64,000 nt of DNA, from the NCBI GenBank assembly GCA_965197545.1, contig CBDANJ010000008.1:62001-126000 (forward strand). Direction: 5' to 3'. The DNA comes from CATOSP01 sp965197545. GTDB lineage: Bacteria > Chloroflexota > Dehalococcoidia > Lucifugimonadales > UBA3495. This document shows positions 18,044-27,019 of this stretch, piece by piece (the first letter of the stretch is position 1; every line of letters starts with the position of its first letter). Under the pieces are notes generated by a model, which saw nothing but the letters and a program-made list of their open reading frames with translations, was not told the DNA's origin and did no database searches. The position numbers were made by a program, and so were the translations under genes.

Positions 18044-19108
18044 ATGCCGGAAACAATTTCGCAAGCGATCTCTGACATAAGAAGAAAACTCGACCTAGAA
18101 AGTCTCGACGAGGAAAGCGTCAAGCAATTCGTTGTCATTAGATTGCTATCCGCCCTTGAGTGGAACCCGTTTAACCCATCGGAGATAAAACCAGAGCATC
18201 GGGTTGGCAGGGAGCGGGACCGAGTTACCTATGCTCTCAATCCCGATTCGGAAGGCGCTGTTTTTATTGAAGTCAAGCGGCCCAGTGTGAGCTTGGAGAA
18301 TCACCAAAGACAGTTGCTGACCTACAGTTCTCAACACTCTGTTGACCTGGCCGTGCTGACCAACGGCCAGACTTGGTGGTTATATGTGCCACGATACGAG
18401 AGACCCCAGGGGAGCGAGCGGGACTTAGCCTGGCCCGAGAAACGTTTCGCCGAAATCAACCTCGGAACCATGGCAGCCAATGCGGCGCAAAAGCAGTTCG
18501 AGGACTACCTGGCCAAAGACAAAGTGGCGTCCGGTGAAGCCGTAAACGCTGCCAAGAGAGTGATTGACGACAGGCAAGTTGGCAACAGGGTCCAGAAGGG
18601 AATGCTTGAGGCATGGAACCAGATAATTGCCACACCTAACGAAGAACTGGTGAGGCTATTGACCGAATTAACCGGTGAAATATGCGGAGTCCTGCCCCAG
18701 AAGCCGCAGGTGACCAAGTTCTTGGCGCAACATCGGTCAAGGTTTCGGGTATCATCCGCGGTTTCCCCTCAACCAGCCGCCGGCGGGAATCGAGGAGGCA
18801 GAACGGTGTATTGGACGTTTGATTCGGAAGAGCGGGAGTCCAGAAACTGGAGATTTGTTCTAACCGAGTTTTGCGAGCTTATTCACGAGCGGCACTCCGA
18901 GGATTTCGAGAAAATCTTGACCTTGCAGGGCAACGTGCATCGATATTTCTCAAGGTCCGAAGGAGATTTGAGATCGCCCAAGCAAATTGGTGATACTGGG
19001 TACTACGCCGCTTGTAATCACACCGGAGGGCAGACCATGAGGATTTGCAAAGATGTTGCGGAGCTATTCGGATATCCGCAAGACTCGTTCAACGCCCGGA
19101 GAGGGTAA
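18044..19108 (+). CDS. HsdR-N-like protein with altered catalytic Asp
   Basis: The 354-residue protein has the restriction-type HsdR N-terminal domain: VKQFVVIRLLSALEWNP, RVTYALNPDSEGAVFIEVKR and LAVLTNGQTWWLYVPRY. The ExK pair is E76/K78. The preceding Asp that family members place in RVDYAL is Thr62 here, so metal binding may be impaired. Residues 150-230 are helical. The C-terminal 110 residues (FVLTEFCELIHERH onward) look like a separate small domain I cannot name. MITE family 1 copy c begins 13 bp after the stop. Confidence 0.7.
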   Translation: MPETISQAISDIRRKLDLESLDEESVKQFVVIRLLSALEWNPFNPSEIKPEHRVGRERDRVTYALNPDSEGAVFIEVKRPSVSLENHQRQLLTYSSQHSVDLAVLTNGQTWWLYVPRYERPQGSERDLAWPEKRFAEINLGTMAANAAQKQFEDYLAKDKVASGEAVNAAKRVIDDRQVGNRVQKGMLEAWNQIIATPNEELVRLLTELTGEICGVLPQKPQVTKFLAQHRSRFRVSSAVSPQPAAGGNRGGRTVYWTFDSEERESRNWRFVLTEFCELIHERHSEDFEKILTLQGNVHRYFSRSEGDLRSPKQIGDTGYYAACNHTGGQTMRICKDVAELFGYPQDSFNARRG

Positions 19109-19120
19109 GCGTAAGCGCTT

Positions 19121-19271
19121 CTAAACTGATACCAAGGTGAAATGTGCATATAGAGGGGGGGCAAGTGGCGGTGTCGGTCCGCCCTTCAGGTATATTGGAA
19201 GAGCTTCACTGTGGCGCCTAAGCCAATCTTCATCGCCCCACAAATGTAGACCCACCTTGGCTTTAGTTTAG
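19121..19271. mobile_element. MITE family 1, copy c
   Basis: CTAAACTGATACCAAGGTGAA at the left and CCACCTTGGCTTTAGTTTAG at the right bound 151 bp. The right half aligns with copy a at 3548-3699. It lies between the HsdR-N-like gene and the DUF2806 gene. Confidence 0.7.
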
Positions 19272-19443
19272 GCGCGCAACAGGAACTGAATAGCGTCCGG
19301 CGAAGGCCCGTCCCTGGCCTGGACAAGGCACGGGCCCAAGGAAAGAGATCGGGGTCTCCGCGGACAATGATTGATGGATTTTCAGATTGTAACTGACGCT
19401 GCCGCTTTATCAAAACATTCGAATCCGATTTAAGTTCTGGAGA

Positions 19444-20265
19444 ATGAAGCGCCGATTAGCCAGCAAGGTGAAAAGACGACCGCGCCGCCCAATTTCTTTT
19501 GCGATGTGGACATTAGCCAAGGCTTACCCGAAAGCTCCAATCGAGATTCGTACAGAAGAAATCGAGAATATACTGAACGTTCTTTCGAAGGCTATTGAGA
19601 TTGCTGGCGGAAATCCAGCCATTGATTGGAAAAGAGTGAGGGGGAAAGTTGACTCTAGCTGGCTAGGACACTTCTTTTCAACATGCCGCATGATTGAACA
19701 GCCCACGCTGCAGCAGGCTTTTGCCAAGGCATTTGTGGATGAAGCGAACACACGAGGGCGTCTTGATCATCGGTACATCGACGTGCTTGCTGCCATGAGC
19801 ATTCAGGATTGGAAAACATTCACGGCGATTTGCAATTTTGCTTGTTCTGTTGATGGGCGGATCACCCCTGTCGTCTTCAATTACGAGGATGGTGTTTACA
19901 AGAAAGCGGGATTGGATGCTGAGGACCTAGATGATCTTATAGCAGCAGGATTGGTTACCCAAGGCGGAACAGGCGACCTCTACACACTGAAAATGCCCGA
20001 CCAAGGTCTCCGTGTGAGATATTTTGACGAAGAAGAACTCATCGTGAAGCCCCTATCCGCGCCAATCCCAAGAAGGAATACTTTAGGAAGGATGACTACT
20101 CGACCAAACCCGCTTGATAACACGCTTAATGTAGGAGTCGTAGATTTCACTCAAGGAGGTCGAGCACTTGGATTTCTAACACCGTGCTCCAAGGTAGATG
20201 GGTTCGTTGAATACCTCAGGTGTCAATGGGAAGAATATATTCACGGTGAGAAAAGCATTAGCTGA
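19444..20265 (+). CDS. DUF2806 domain protein
   Basis: The 273-residue protein matches the DUF2806 family in its central part: QQAFAKAFVDEANTRGRLDH, YIDVLAAMSIQDWKTFTAIC and VYKKAGLDAEDLDDLIAAGL. The very basic N-terminus (MKRRLASKVKRRPRRP) is suited to nucleic-acid contact. AGTTCTGGAGA precedes the ATG. Base composition is lower in G+C than in the metabolic genes nearby, in keeping with transfer. Function is unknown; the family is frequent in defence loci. Small decayed genes follow directly. Confidence 0.65.
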   Translation: MKRRLASKVKRRPRRPISFAMWTLAKAYPKAPIEIRTEEIENILNVLSKAIEIAGGNPAIDWKRVRGKVDSSWLGHFFSTCRMIEQPTLQQAFAKAFVDEANTRGRLDHRYIDVLAAMSIQDWKTFTAICNFACSVDGRITPVVFNYEDGVYKKAGLDAEDLDDLIAAGLVTQGGTGDLYTLKMPDQGLRVRYFDEEELIVKPLSAPIPRRNTLGRMTTRPNPLDNTLNVGVVDFTQGGRALGFLTPCSKVDGFVEYLRCQWEEYIHGEKSIS

Positions 20266-20278
20266 GGATTGGTGACAT

Positions 20279-20500
20279 ATGAGTGCTCTCGTCCATTATT
20301 CTGAGCACCCAATGAGTCAATTATCGTGATGGCCCATAACACCAGCGAACCCGCGTAAACCCGGCGGTCTCTGGCTGAGTGACGAAGAAGCGGAGTATGG
20401 ATGGGGCAAGCTTCTGAAGGACCAGATAGCAAGTGAGAACCCGGAATGGTCCGATACAAGATGGAAGTGGAAATACACCTGCTCGTGTAGTCGGATTTGA
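20279..20500 (+). pseudogene. Unnamed small gene fragment with internal TGA
   Basis: Starting 13 bp after DUF2806, ATG 20279 opens MSALVHYSEHPMSQLS, then TGA at 20327-20329, and the same frame continues WPITPANPRKPGGLWLSDEE to a stop at 20500. The pattern xYSEHP...KPxGLWLSD resembles a family of small defence-associated proteins, but I cannot name it. Reading through the TGA gives about 73 codons, and the natural C-terminus seems missing. Confidence 0.35.
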
Positions 20501-20521
20501 TTTCCGGATAATGGGTAGCGA

Positions 20522-20582
20522 ATGAAACGCTCCTTGGAAACGGGTAAAGACTTCCACATCCTCTCGTTGGATGGTGGAGGGA
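20522..20582 (+). pseudogene. Patatin-like phospholipase 5' fragment
   Basis: ATG 20522 opens MKRSLETGKDFHILSLDGGG. The ending is the oxyanion-hole motif DGGGxRG that begins patatin-like phospholipases, including CapV effectors of CBASS. The frame is cut at 20583 by a miniature element, and the rest of the gene is absent. Only 20 codons remain, so assignment rests on this one motif at the expected distance from a start codon. Confidence 0.55.
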
Positions 20583-20716
20583 CTAGTACCGTTTCCACTT
20601 GAATATGCCTTATACCGGATATTTGTTTCACCGGTTAGTCATTCCCGTGCAAGCCAGGAATCCAGAGTTAGAGGCAGCTTTCCAGTATCAACAAATCTAG
20701 CTGGAAACGGTACTAG
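20583..20716. mobile_element. MITE family 3, TIR CTAGTACCGTTTCCA
   Basis: CTAGTACCGTTTCCA at 20583-20597 is matched by TGGAAACGGTACTAG at 20702-20716, bounding 134 bp without genes. Like family 2, its ends read TA-GTAC...GTAC-TA, suggesting related elements that duplicate TA. It cuts the patatin-like fragment from its lost 3' part and lies 73 bp before the MmgE/PrpD gene. Confidence 0.65.
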
Positions 20717-20789
20717 GCCATCCGATATTTCCTGGTTAGCAAATTTCCCAGACGAGCGGCAAAACTTCAGCAGCATAGCGGAGGCAAGT

Positions 20790-22181
20790 ATGGCATCTCT
20801 CAGCCGGCAACTCGCGCAGTGGGTCGTAGGGCTGCGCTATGACGATCTCCCGCCCGCGGTGGTCGACCGCGCCAAGGGCGTCACGCTTCACAGTCTCGCC
20901 TCCGTGCTCCTCGGCTCTCAGGCGCCGGGAGGCCAGCAGGCCGTGCAGCTCATCACCGCGGAAGAATCCGGTGTGGGCCACGGCGCCACCGTCATGGTGG
21001 ACGGCGCCAGGGTGACCAAGGGTGGAGCCGCCTTCAGCAACGCGGAGATGGCCATGGCGGGCGGCAAGCTGGATTCCTTCCGCATGCTCACTCATCCGGG
21101 CACCAGCATCCTCCCGGGCGCCTTTGTCGCTGCGGAAACCGCCGGCGCCTCCGGCCGGGACTTCCTCACCGGTCTTGCCGCCGGTTACGAGGTCATGGAG
21201 CGGATGGCGGCCGACTTCATTCCGACGGTGATGGCGCGGGGCTTTCACGCTGGGCCGGTGTTTGGCATCTTTGGCCCAGCCGTCGCGGCCGCCAAGATCC
21301 TGAACTTTACTGAGGATCAGGTGAATAGCGCCATCGCGCTCTGCGTGCACCTGGCGGCAGGTAATCTCGAAGGGCCTCGGAGCGGCGGCCGGGCCCTGCG
21401 CGAGGGGGCCGCGGTGCGCAACGCTATGCTGGCAGTGGCGCTGGCGCAGCAGGGACACGTGGGCGGCGAGACCGTCCTGGAAGGCGACGCGGGGTTCTAT
21501 CACGCCTACGCGGGCAACAACCAAGGCCGCCTCACCTACAGTTTTGTCGGCGCCACCCAGACCAGCCTGGACAAAATCACCACCGGGCTGGGGCAGGACT
21601 GGATGTTCCTCGAGACGCTCTACCGCATCTACTCGACGGCCGGCTACAACATTGCCCATGTCGACGTCACGGCGCAGCTCTGTGCCGAGCACAACATCCG
21701 ATATGAGGATGTCGAGCGCGTCGAGGCCGTGGTGAACTGGCTCGAGACCCAGTATCCCAGCCCGGCCTTCCCGAGCCGGCGGGAAGACGCGGCCCCGCAG
21801 CCGGGAAGCACGCCGTACTACACTGCCTACGGCGTTGTCCAGCGCGGCTTCCCGGTGCTGCCGAGCCAGCGGGGTGACGCCAACGATCCGCCCGAGGTCC
21901 TGGAACTAATGCACCGGGTGACGCTCATCCCGTCGCATGAGATGACCCTCTTCGGACCGCGCATCACGATCTACACCAGAGACGGCAAGAGCTACACGAA
22001 GCAGGCCACCGGGCGCGAATTCATGTGGGACTTCGACGAGGAGGCGCGCAGGATTCGCGACGTTATCCCGGGTCTGCCGATCCCAGCGGCGCAGTTCGAG
22101 GATATCATCGAGACCTGCCGCGACCTCGACCGCCAGGACCGGGCCGACAGGCTCATTCAGCTCACTTTGAAGCAAGGGTAG
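20790..22181 (+). CDS. MmgE/PrpD family protein
   Basis: The 463-residue protein belongs to the MmgE/PrpD fold, whose characterised members dehydrate 2-methylcitrate or act on cis-aconitate. Visible blocks are LASVLLGSQAPGGQQAVQL, ALCVHLAAGNLEGPRSGGRA and ALAQQGHVGGETVLEGDAGF, and the C-terminal lid domain with YNIAHVDVTAQL. I chose ATG 20790 because the family N-terminus starts at SLSRQLAQWVVGL; the upstream frame runs through the miniature element. The exact substrate cannot be read from sequence. Codon use is richer in G+C than in the preceding defence genes, marking a return to core-type genes. Confidence 0.85.
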   Translation: MASLSRQLAQWVVGLRYDDLPPAVVDRAKGVTLHSLASVLLGSQAPGGQQAVQLITAEESGVGHGATVMVDGARVTKGGAAFSNAEMAMAGGKLDSFRMLTHPGTSILPGAFVAAETAGASGRDFLTGLAAGYEVMERMAADFIPTVMARGFHAGPVFGIFGPAVAAAKILNFTEDQVNSAIALCVHLAAGNLEGPRSGGRALREGAAVRNAMLAVALAQQGHVGGETVLEGDAGFYHAYAGNNQGRLTYSFVGATQTSLDKITTGLGQDWMFLETLYRIYSTAGYNIAHVDVTAQLCAEHNIRYEDVERVEAVVNWLETQYPSPAFPSRREDAAPQPGSTPYYTAYGVVQRGFPVLPSQRGDANDPPEVLELMHRVTLIPSHEMTLFGPRITIYTRDGKSYTKQATGREFMWDFDEEARRIRDVIPGLPIPAAQFEDIIETCRDLDRQDRADRLIQLTLKQG

Positions 22182-22292
22182 TCGACTGCTGTAATTAAGG
22201 CTTTCGCTGCCAAAGTCTTATCCTCTTGACCTGCACCGCGAAAACCGGTCCATGGATACTTGGAATCCTCCGGAGCAAATCAGGAGGAGAAG

Positions 22293-22597
22293 ATGCGAGA
22301 CAGCAGGTTCACGGAGGCGCAATCATCGGGATCTTGCAGGAGGCGGATGGGGGGTCGCCGACGTCTGAGGTGTGCCGCGGGCACGGGATCTCCACGGCGA
22401 CGTTCTGCAACTGGAAGGACGAGTATCTCAACAAGCACTGGTTCACGAACTTGCCCGCAGCCCGTCGCATTGTGGAGACCTGGCGGGATGACTACAATGC
22501 CGTCCGTCCCCACAGTGCCTTGGGCAACCGAACGCCCCGGGAGTTCGCACACCAGGGAGGTAGGCGCCGGACGGATTCCAGGTCCCCGTGGACCTGA
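22293..22597 (+). pseudogene. IS3-family transposase relic with internal deletion
   Basis: ATG 22293 opens the OrfA start MRDSRFTEAQ, then after a frameshift IIGILQEADGGSPTSEVCRG and ATFCNWKDEY, the OrfA helix-turn-helix. Directly after this the sequence jumps to the OrfB C-terminus (RIVETWRDDYNAVRPHSALG, TPREFAHQ). The whole catalytic core is deleted. The relic separates MmgE/PrpD from a GlcD fragment. Confidence 0.8.
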
Positions 22598-22618
22598 TTC
22601 AGGGGGCAGGCCGGATGA

Positions 22619-22950
22619 AGGAGCGGGCCATCGAGGCGGGGCGTGAGGTGATGCGGGCGTGCATCGACGCAGGGGGAACTCTTACCGGGGAGCACGGCAT
22701 CGGGGTGGAGAAGCAGATGTACATGCACCGGGCCTTCAGCGAGCGGGACATGGCTGCGACGAAGCGGCTGCGGGCGGCCTTCTGCCCCGATGCGGGCTTC
22801 AACCCCGGCAAGATCTTTCCTGACGAGGCTCAGCCGCATCGGGGTCAGAATTACATAAGCCCGTGCCCCAAGCCTATAGGATCTATGTCTAGCGCCCGGA
22901 TGGAACGGCAAATTCGGATCTCACCAGGAGAGAATGATGAGCAACTTTGA
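22619..22950 (+). pseudogene. FAD-linked oxidase (GlcD-like) C-terminal fragment
   Basis: The frame encodes VMRACIDAGGTLTGEHGIGV, followed by FSERDMAATKRLRAAFCPDA and NPGKIFPDE. This is the C-terminal cap end of glycolate oxidase GlcD-type flavoproteins, with the conserved GEHGIG loop. The N-terminal FAD-binding domain is gone, replaced by the IS3 relic. The frame extends to 22950 and overlaps the start of the next gene by 17 bp; the natural end was probably near NPGKIFP. Confidence 0.8.
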
Positions 22951-23851
22951 GAAATTGCAGGGCCGCCTGGCAGCGGGGGAGACGATCTTGATGGACGGAG
23001 GTATGGGCTCGGAGTTCGAGAGGCGGGGGCTGGCAAGCCCCACCATGTGGTCGGGCGGTCCGATGCTCACCCATCCCGAGTTGGTGAGGGATATTCATCA
23101 GGAATACATAGAAGCGGGCGCCGAGATCATCATCACAAACACCTTTGGCACAGGGCGTGACATGCTGGAAAGGGGCGGGCTCGAGCATAAGGTGGCCGAG
23201 GCCAACAAGCTGGGAATCGAAGCGGCGGTACAGGCAAGGAGAAACGCCGGGACAGAGGACTCGGTGGTCATTGCGGCCTCCGTATCTACGATGGCTCCCA
23301 AGGCACATGCGGAAGTTCCGGTGCCCTATGAGAAAGCTCTAGAGACCTACCGGGAGCAGCTGGGAGAGCTGGCCAAAGGCGGCCCGGACGTGGCGGTGGG
23401 CGAGATGTTGGTCCGGATATCAGACACGCTGGCGGTGATAGAAGCGGCAGCGGAGTTGGGTCTACCGGTGTGGGTCGGCCTCTCCCTGGTCCGGGATGGA
23501 GACGGGCTTTACCTGGGCATCCAGGACAGGCATGGAAGCGAGACCCTGCAAGACGCCATGGACGCCATCAAGGACAGGGACATCGCATCGGTATTCATAA
23601 TGCACACGCCGGTGGACGACACGGGGCCCGGGCTGGAGATAGTCAAGAAGAATTGGCCGGGAACCTTCGGCGCCTACGCCCATTTCCCCGGCCACGGCGG
23701 CCCAACCCCCAAGGCAAATGTCCTGGACCCACAGCAGTACCTGGAATACGCCAAGGGGTGGAGTGAGCAGGGGGCGCGGATAGTTGGAGGGTGCTGCGGC
23801 ACGAGACCCGCCCACATCCGGGCACTCAGGGAGTGGCTGTCCGGCTCCTAG
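22934..23851 (+). CDS. Homocysteine S-methyltransferase family protein
   Basis: The 305-residue TIM-barrel protein belongs to the zinc-dependent homocysteine/betaine methyltransferase family. It shows ILMDGGMGSEFERRG at the N-terminus, ITNTFGTGRDML near residue 70, and the zinc-ligand pair GGCCGTRPAHIRAL at the C-terminus. The classical third ligand in a VNC motif is not seen; the equivalent strand reads VFIMHTPVDD, where a His is available. AGGAGA lies 6 nt before ATG 22934. The methyl donor is not predictable; related proteins are often in catabolic clusters. Confidence 0.8.
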   Translation: MMSNFEKLQGRLAAGETILMDGGMGSEFERRGLASPTMWSGGPMLTHPELVRDIHQEYIEAGAEIIITNTFGTGRDMLERGGLEHKVAEANKLGIEAAVQARRNAGTEDSVVIAASVSTMAPKAHAEVPVPYEKALETYREQLGELAKGGPDVAVGEMLVRISDTLAVIEAAAELGLPVWVGLSLVRDGDGLYLGIQDRHGSETLQDAMDAIKDRDIASVFIMHTPVDDTGPGLEIVKKNWPGTFGAYAHFPGHGGPTPKANVLDPQQYLEYAKGWSEQGARIVGGCCGTRPAHIRALREWLSGS

Positions 23852-24150
23852 CCCGGAGTCCGCCAAGCTTTCGTACAACATCATGGCCATCCCTGACTCC
23901 CTGCAATGGGAGATCAATCGGACCCCTCGCAACCGTAAGATTACTCACGGGCCGGGCCTCAGTGGGTTTGCCGTCGACGGCATCGAACCCGGGGCCGCGG
24001 TCTTCCCAAACGCCATCGAGGAAGTGAGTCTGCGACAATCCCACCCGGGCTTCCCAAGCTCGGGCCTGACCCCAAATGGGACCGGCGCAATGCCCTCAAC
24101 GGGTATCGGTTCACGTGGATTCCTGCTTCGACCTGGCCACTCCCCGTTGC

Positions 24151-24156
24151 TATAAT
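24151..24156 (+). promoter_or_regulatory. Candidate -10 element upstream of ggt
   Basis: TATAAT at 24151-24156 has TTCGAC 18 bp upstream (24127-24132). A second TATAAT lies at 24235-24240 without a good -35. Both precede the gamma-glutamyltransferase start at 24298 and stand out in this G+C-rich region. Confidence 0.35.
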
Positions 24157-24297
24157 GGCATTGCAAGCTCGAAAGTGGTTCTGTCTACCGTCCAAACTGG
24201 CCCACCAAACTTCCTTGCGTCCTTCAGCTTTGCTTATAATAGGCTCGTCTTCTCATCGACCGGCACGTACTCAACACCGGCAACCGGAGGAGCTGAG

Positions 24298-26103
24298 ATG
24301 GTAAGCGCACAATCTCATCACAACCTCGAACAGGGCGACATATCTCTGCCCGTCACCGGCCGCCCGGTGGTGCGCTCCACCGAGGGGGTCATCTCCTCCG
24401 GCCACTACCTGACGTCCATGGCCGGTATGCGAATGTTGATGGCCGGCGGCAACGCCTTCGACGCGCTGGTGGCCGCCGGATTCGCCGCCGCTGTCGTCGA
24501 ACCCATCGCCTCCTATTCCCTGGCCGCCGAGGGCGTCTTCATGCTCTACGATGCTTCCAGCGGAGACCTGCTGTCCCTGTCGGGACAGGGCACGGCGCCC
24601 GGCAATGCCACCGCCGACTTCTACCTTTCCCGGGGCCACCAGCGCATTCCCACCGGTCCAGGGAAGGATGCCCCCCTCTCCTTTACGCTGCCCGGCATCG
24701 TTGACGCATTCATCTCCTTGCTGGAACGCTACGGGACCATGGAACTGTCCGACGTCATCGCTCCGGCCGTCAGCTACGCCGCAGAGGGAATCCCCAACTA
24801 CGAGTACATGCTGGAGCGACTCAATTCCACTTCCGGTCAACGGCAATTCGATAACTTCCCGCCCGGCGGATGGGATGTGTTCTACCATGACCGGGAAGTG
24901 CCTCCCGCCGGTTCCCTATTGGTGCAGCCCGGGCTGGCCACCACCCTGCAGACCCTGCGCGACGCCTCGGCAGAAGCCCCGGGCGACCGCTCCCAGCGGA
25001 TGCAGGCCGCCCGCGACGCCTTTTATCGCGGCCCCATTGCCAGGCTGATTGTCGAGTGTTCGGAAAAGGTCGGCGGCATCATTTCCACGGAGGACCTCGC
25101 CTCCTACTCCAGCCGGTTTGAGACTCCCGCCGGCGGCAGCTTCCACGGTTACGAAATCCAGGGCCAGGACTCGTGGAGTCAGGGCCCCATGCTCATGCAA
25201 ACCCTGAACATCCTGGAGAACTTCGACCTCAAAGCGATGGGTCACAATAGTCCGGCCTACATCCATACCGTGGCCGAAGCCCTGAAACTGTGTTTCGGCG
25301 ACCGGGAGGCTTTCTACGCCGACCCCGAATACGCCACCGTCCCGGTGGACGGACTGCTGTCGAAAGAATACGCCGCCGAGCGCGCCCATTTGATTGACCC
25401 CGAAGGCGCGTACCCGGCCCAACCTCCGGCCGGAGACCCCTGGCGCTTCTCCAAACACCGGGGCTCCACCCCGTCCCCCGTCATGTCCGAGCCGGCGGTA
25501 GCCGGTGCTGACCCGTCCGACGACGACGGCACCACCCACGTTTCAGTCCTTGACCGGCATGGCAACCTCGTATGCGGCACCATCAGCGGCGGTTCCTTCG
25601 CTAAATCCGTGTTCTTCCCTGAGCTGGGTTGCGCCCTGAGCACACGCATAGAGATGTTCAACTGCGAACCCGGCCATCCCAACGTCGTCGAACCCGGCAA
25701 GCGTCCCAGGACTACCCTGGTAAACTACATCATCTCCAAAGAGGGACAACCTCTGATGACCGCCGGATGTCCCGGCGGCGACAATCAGGTCCAGGCCAAC
25801 GTGCAGTTGATGCTCAACTCCCTCGTTTTTGGAATGGACCCCCAGCAGGCCGTGGAGGCGCCCCGGTTCGCCACCGCCAGCAATGTCAATTCCTTTTATC
25901 CCCACGTCTATTATCCGGGCCAACTCGACCTGGAACCGGGAATCCCCGATTCCACCGCCGATGCGCTGCGGGTTCTGGGGCACAAAATTGAACGGACCGC
26001 CAACTGTGGCCTGGGAGCCACTGTCTCGGTCCGGGACGACGCAGCCGGCTCTCTCAGCACCGGCGCCGATCCGCGGCGGGCCTGCTACGCCCTGGCCCTG
26101 TAG
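24298..26103 (+). CDS. ggt: Gamma-glutamyltransferase
   Basis: The 601-residue protein is a full-length member of the Ntn-hydrolase family that cleaves gamma-glutamyl bonds such as those in glutathione. N-terminal blocks are GMRMLMAGGNAFDALVAAGF and FTLPGIVDAFISLLERYG. The autocleavage nucleophile lies in DDDGTTHVSVLD, with Thr412 as the expected catalytic residue, followed by the GG pair of ISGGSFAKSV. GTxxNxxxSxEG-like C-terminal blocks GGDNQVQANVQLMLN and EAPRFA are present. I chose ATG 24298 because GGAGG lies upstream; no signal peptide follows, so the enzyme seems cytoplasmic. A longer in-frame start at 24076 crosses the promoter region and is unlikely. Confidence 0.9.
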   Translation: MVSAQSHHNLEQGDISLPVTGRPVVRSTEGVISSGHYLTSMAGMRMLMAGGNAFDALVAAGFAAAVVEPIASYSLAAEGVFMLYDASSGDLLSLSGQGTAPGNATADFYLSRGHQRIPTGPGKDAPLSFTLPGIVDAFISLLERYGTMELSDVIAPAVSYAAEGIPNYEYMLERLNSTSGQRQFDNFPPGGWDVFYHDREVPPAGSLLVQPGLATTLQTLRDASAEAPGDRSQRMQAARDAFYRGPIARLIVECSEKVGGIISTEDLASYSSRFETPAGGSFHGYEIQGQDSWSQGPMLMQTLNILENFDLKAMGHNSPAYIHTVAEALKLCFGDREAFYADPEYATVPVDGLLSKEYAAERAHLIDPEGAYPAQPPAGDPWRFSKHRGSTPSPVMSEPAVAGADPSDDDGTTHVSVLDRHGNLVCGTISGGSFAKSVFFPELGCALSTRIEMFNCEPGHPNVVEPGKRPRTTLVNYIISKEGQPLMTAGCPGGDNQVQANVQLMLNSLVFGMDPQQAVEAPRFATASNVNSFYPHVYYPGQLDLEPGIPDSTADALRVLGHKIERTANCGLGATVSVRDDAAGSLSTGADPRRACYALAL

Positions 26104-26252
26104 GAATTACACGGCGGGGCAGCGCGTTCCAGCCAACCCCCAACTTCCCCAAAACAACGACCTCCGACGCTTAATGGCGCCAGCCTTTGCACTGCGGCCG
26201 ACCGCGGCAGCCTGAGTTCCAGTCCTGCACCACCCCACCAAACTGGACAAAA

Positions 26253-26872
26253 TCAAGACCCTTCATTCGACGGACACAATAGCAACGGAAAACTCCGGTA
26301 CTCGTGGGCGGTGGACTTGGCTACAACCATTTGAGGTCGGCCAGCCACGCTATCAGCGATACTACTTTTACTTGATGCGCTGGTTCGACCCCTCGAGAGC
26401 GGGCTTGAGTGCACGTTAGGTGGAACCGTCTTCGAGATGTGGCTGGGCGCTCTGCGATCCTTGAGAGCGCGACCCTTTGCGGGTAGTTCGAGTCCCTTGC
26501 AGTGGAGTGAAAGGAAACGGTGTGGTCCCATTTCCTTGGCCTCCCTGCTCAGCAAAATTTGTTTTCCCCATTGTTCGCTGATTCTTTCCTGGTTCCCCGA
26601 GGGCAAGCTCTCGTAGAGTTCCTTCAAGTCGTGTACATGGTTCGGTTCTTTGCCTGCTCTCTGCAATGCACCCTCAGGGCCAACTCCAGGGCGAAGCTGA
26701 GCATCACGGTGTTGATGGAAATCATGCCGATGCCAATCAGTCGGTCTCTTCGCTCCTCTGGTATGCTCTGTGCCTTGATTTCTCCCATGGCCCGTTCGAT
26801 GCACATCGACAGGTCTCTCAGGTCTAAGTTGCCGTCTTCCATGGTTTTCAACCGGAGTTCCTTGGTCGTCAT
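26253..26872 (-). pseudogene. HEPN/AbiV-like protein, frameshifted
   Basis: The minus-strand start at 26872 opens MTTKELRLKTMEDGNLDLRD. It continues with DRLIGIGMISINTVMLSFAL and ELALRVHCREQAKNRTM and stops at 26624. The neighbouring frame picks up VHDLKELYESLPSGNQERIS at once. The pattern SFALELALR...HDLKELYESLP matches HEPN-type proteins such as AbiV, which are RNA-targeting defence effectors. A single-base shift near 26640 breaks it. The natural C-terminus is unclear; the second frame runs to 26253. Confidence 0.5.
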
Positions 26873-27019
26873 TCCTCTCTTCTATCTTGAATCTGAGGAT
26901 CTCTGTCCTGACAGTCGGCAAATTACTCCTCTGAGTTGGTTGGGTGTCGGAACTTGGCTGATGGGCCTAGCCCTGATCGCTTATCTGACCTGTGACACTG
27001 AGCGGCTGGCCGTCAGGGC

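Noticed and set aside
20736..21692. 318-residue minus-strand ORF opposite the MmgE/PrpD gene
   Set aside because: It is an antisense shadow of a conserved gene, with no start signal and no protein-like pattern.
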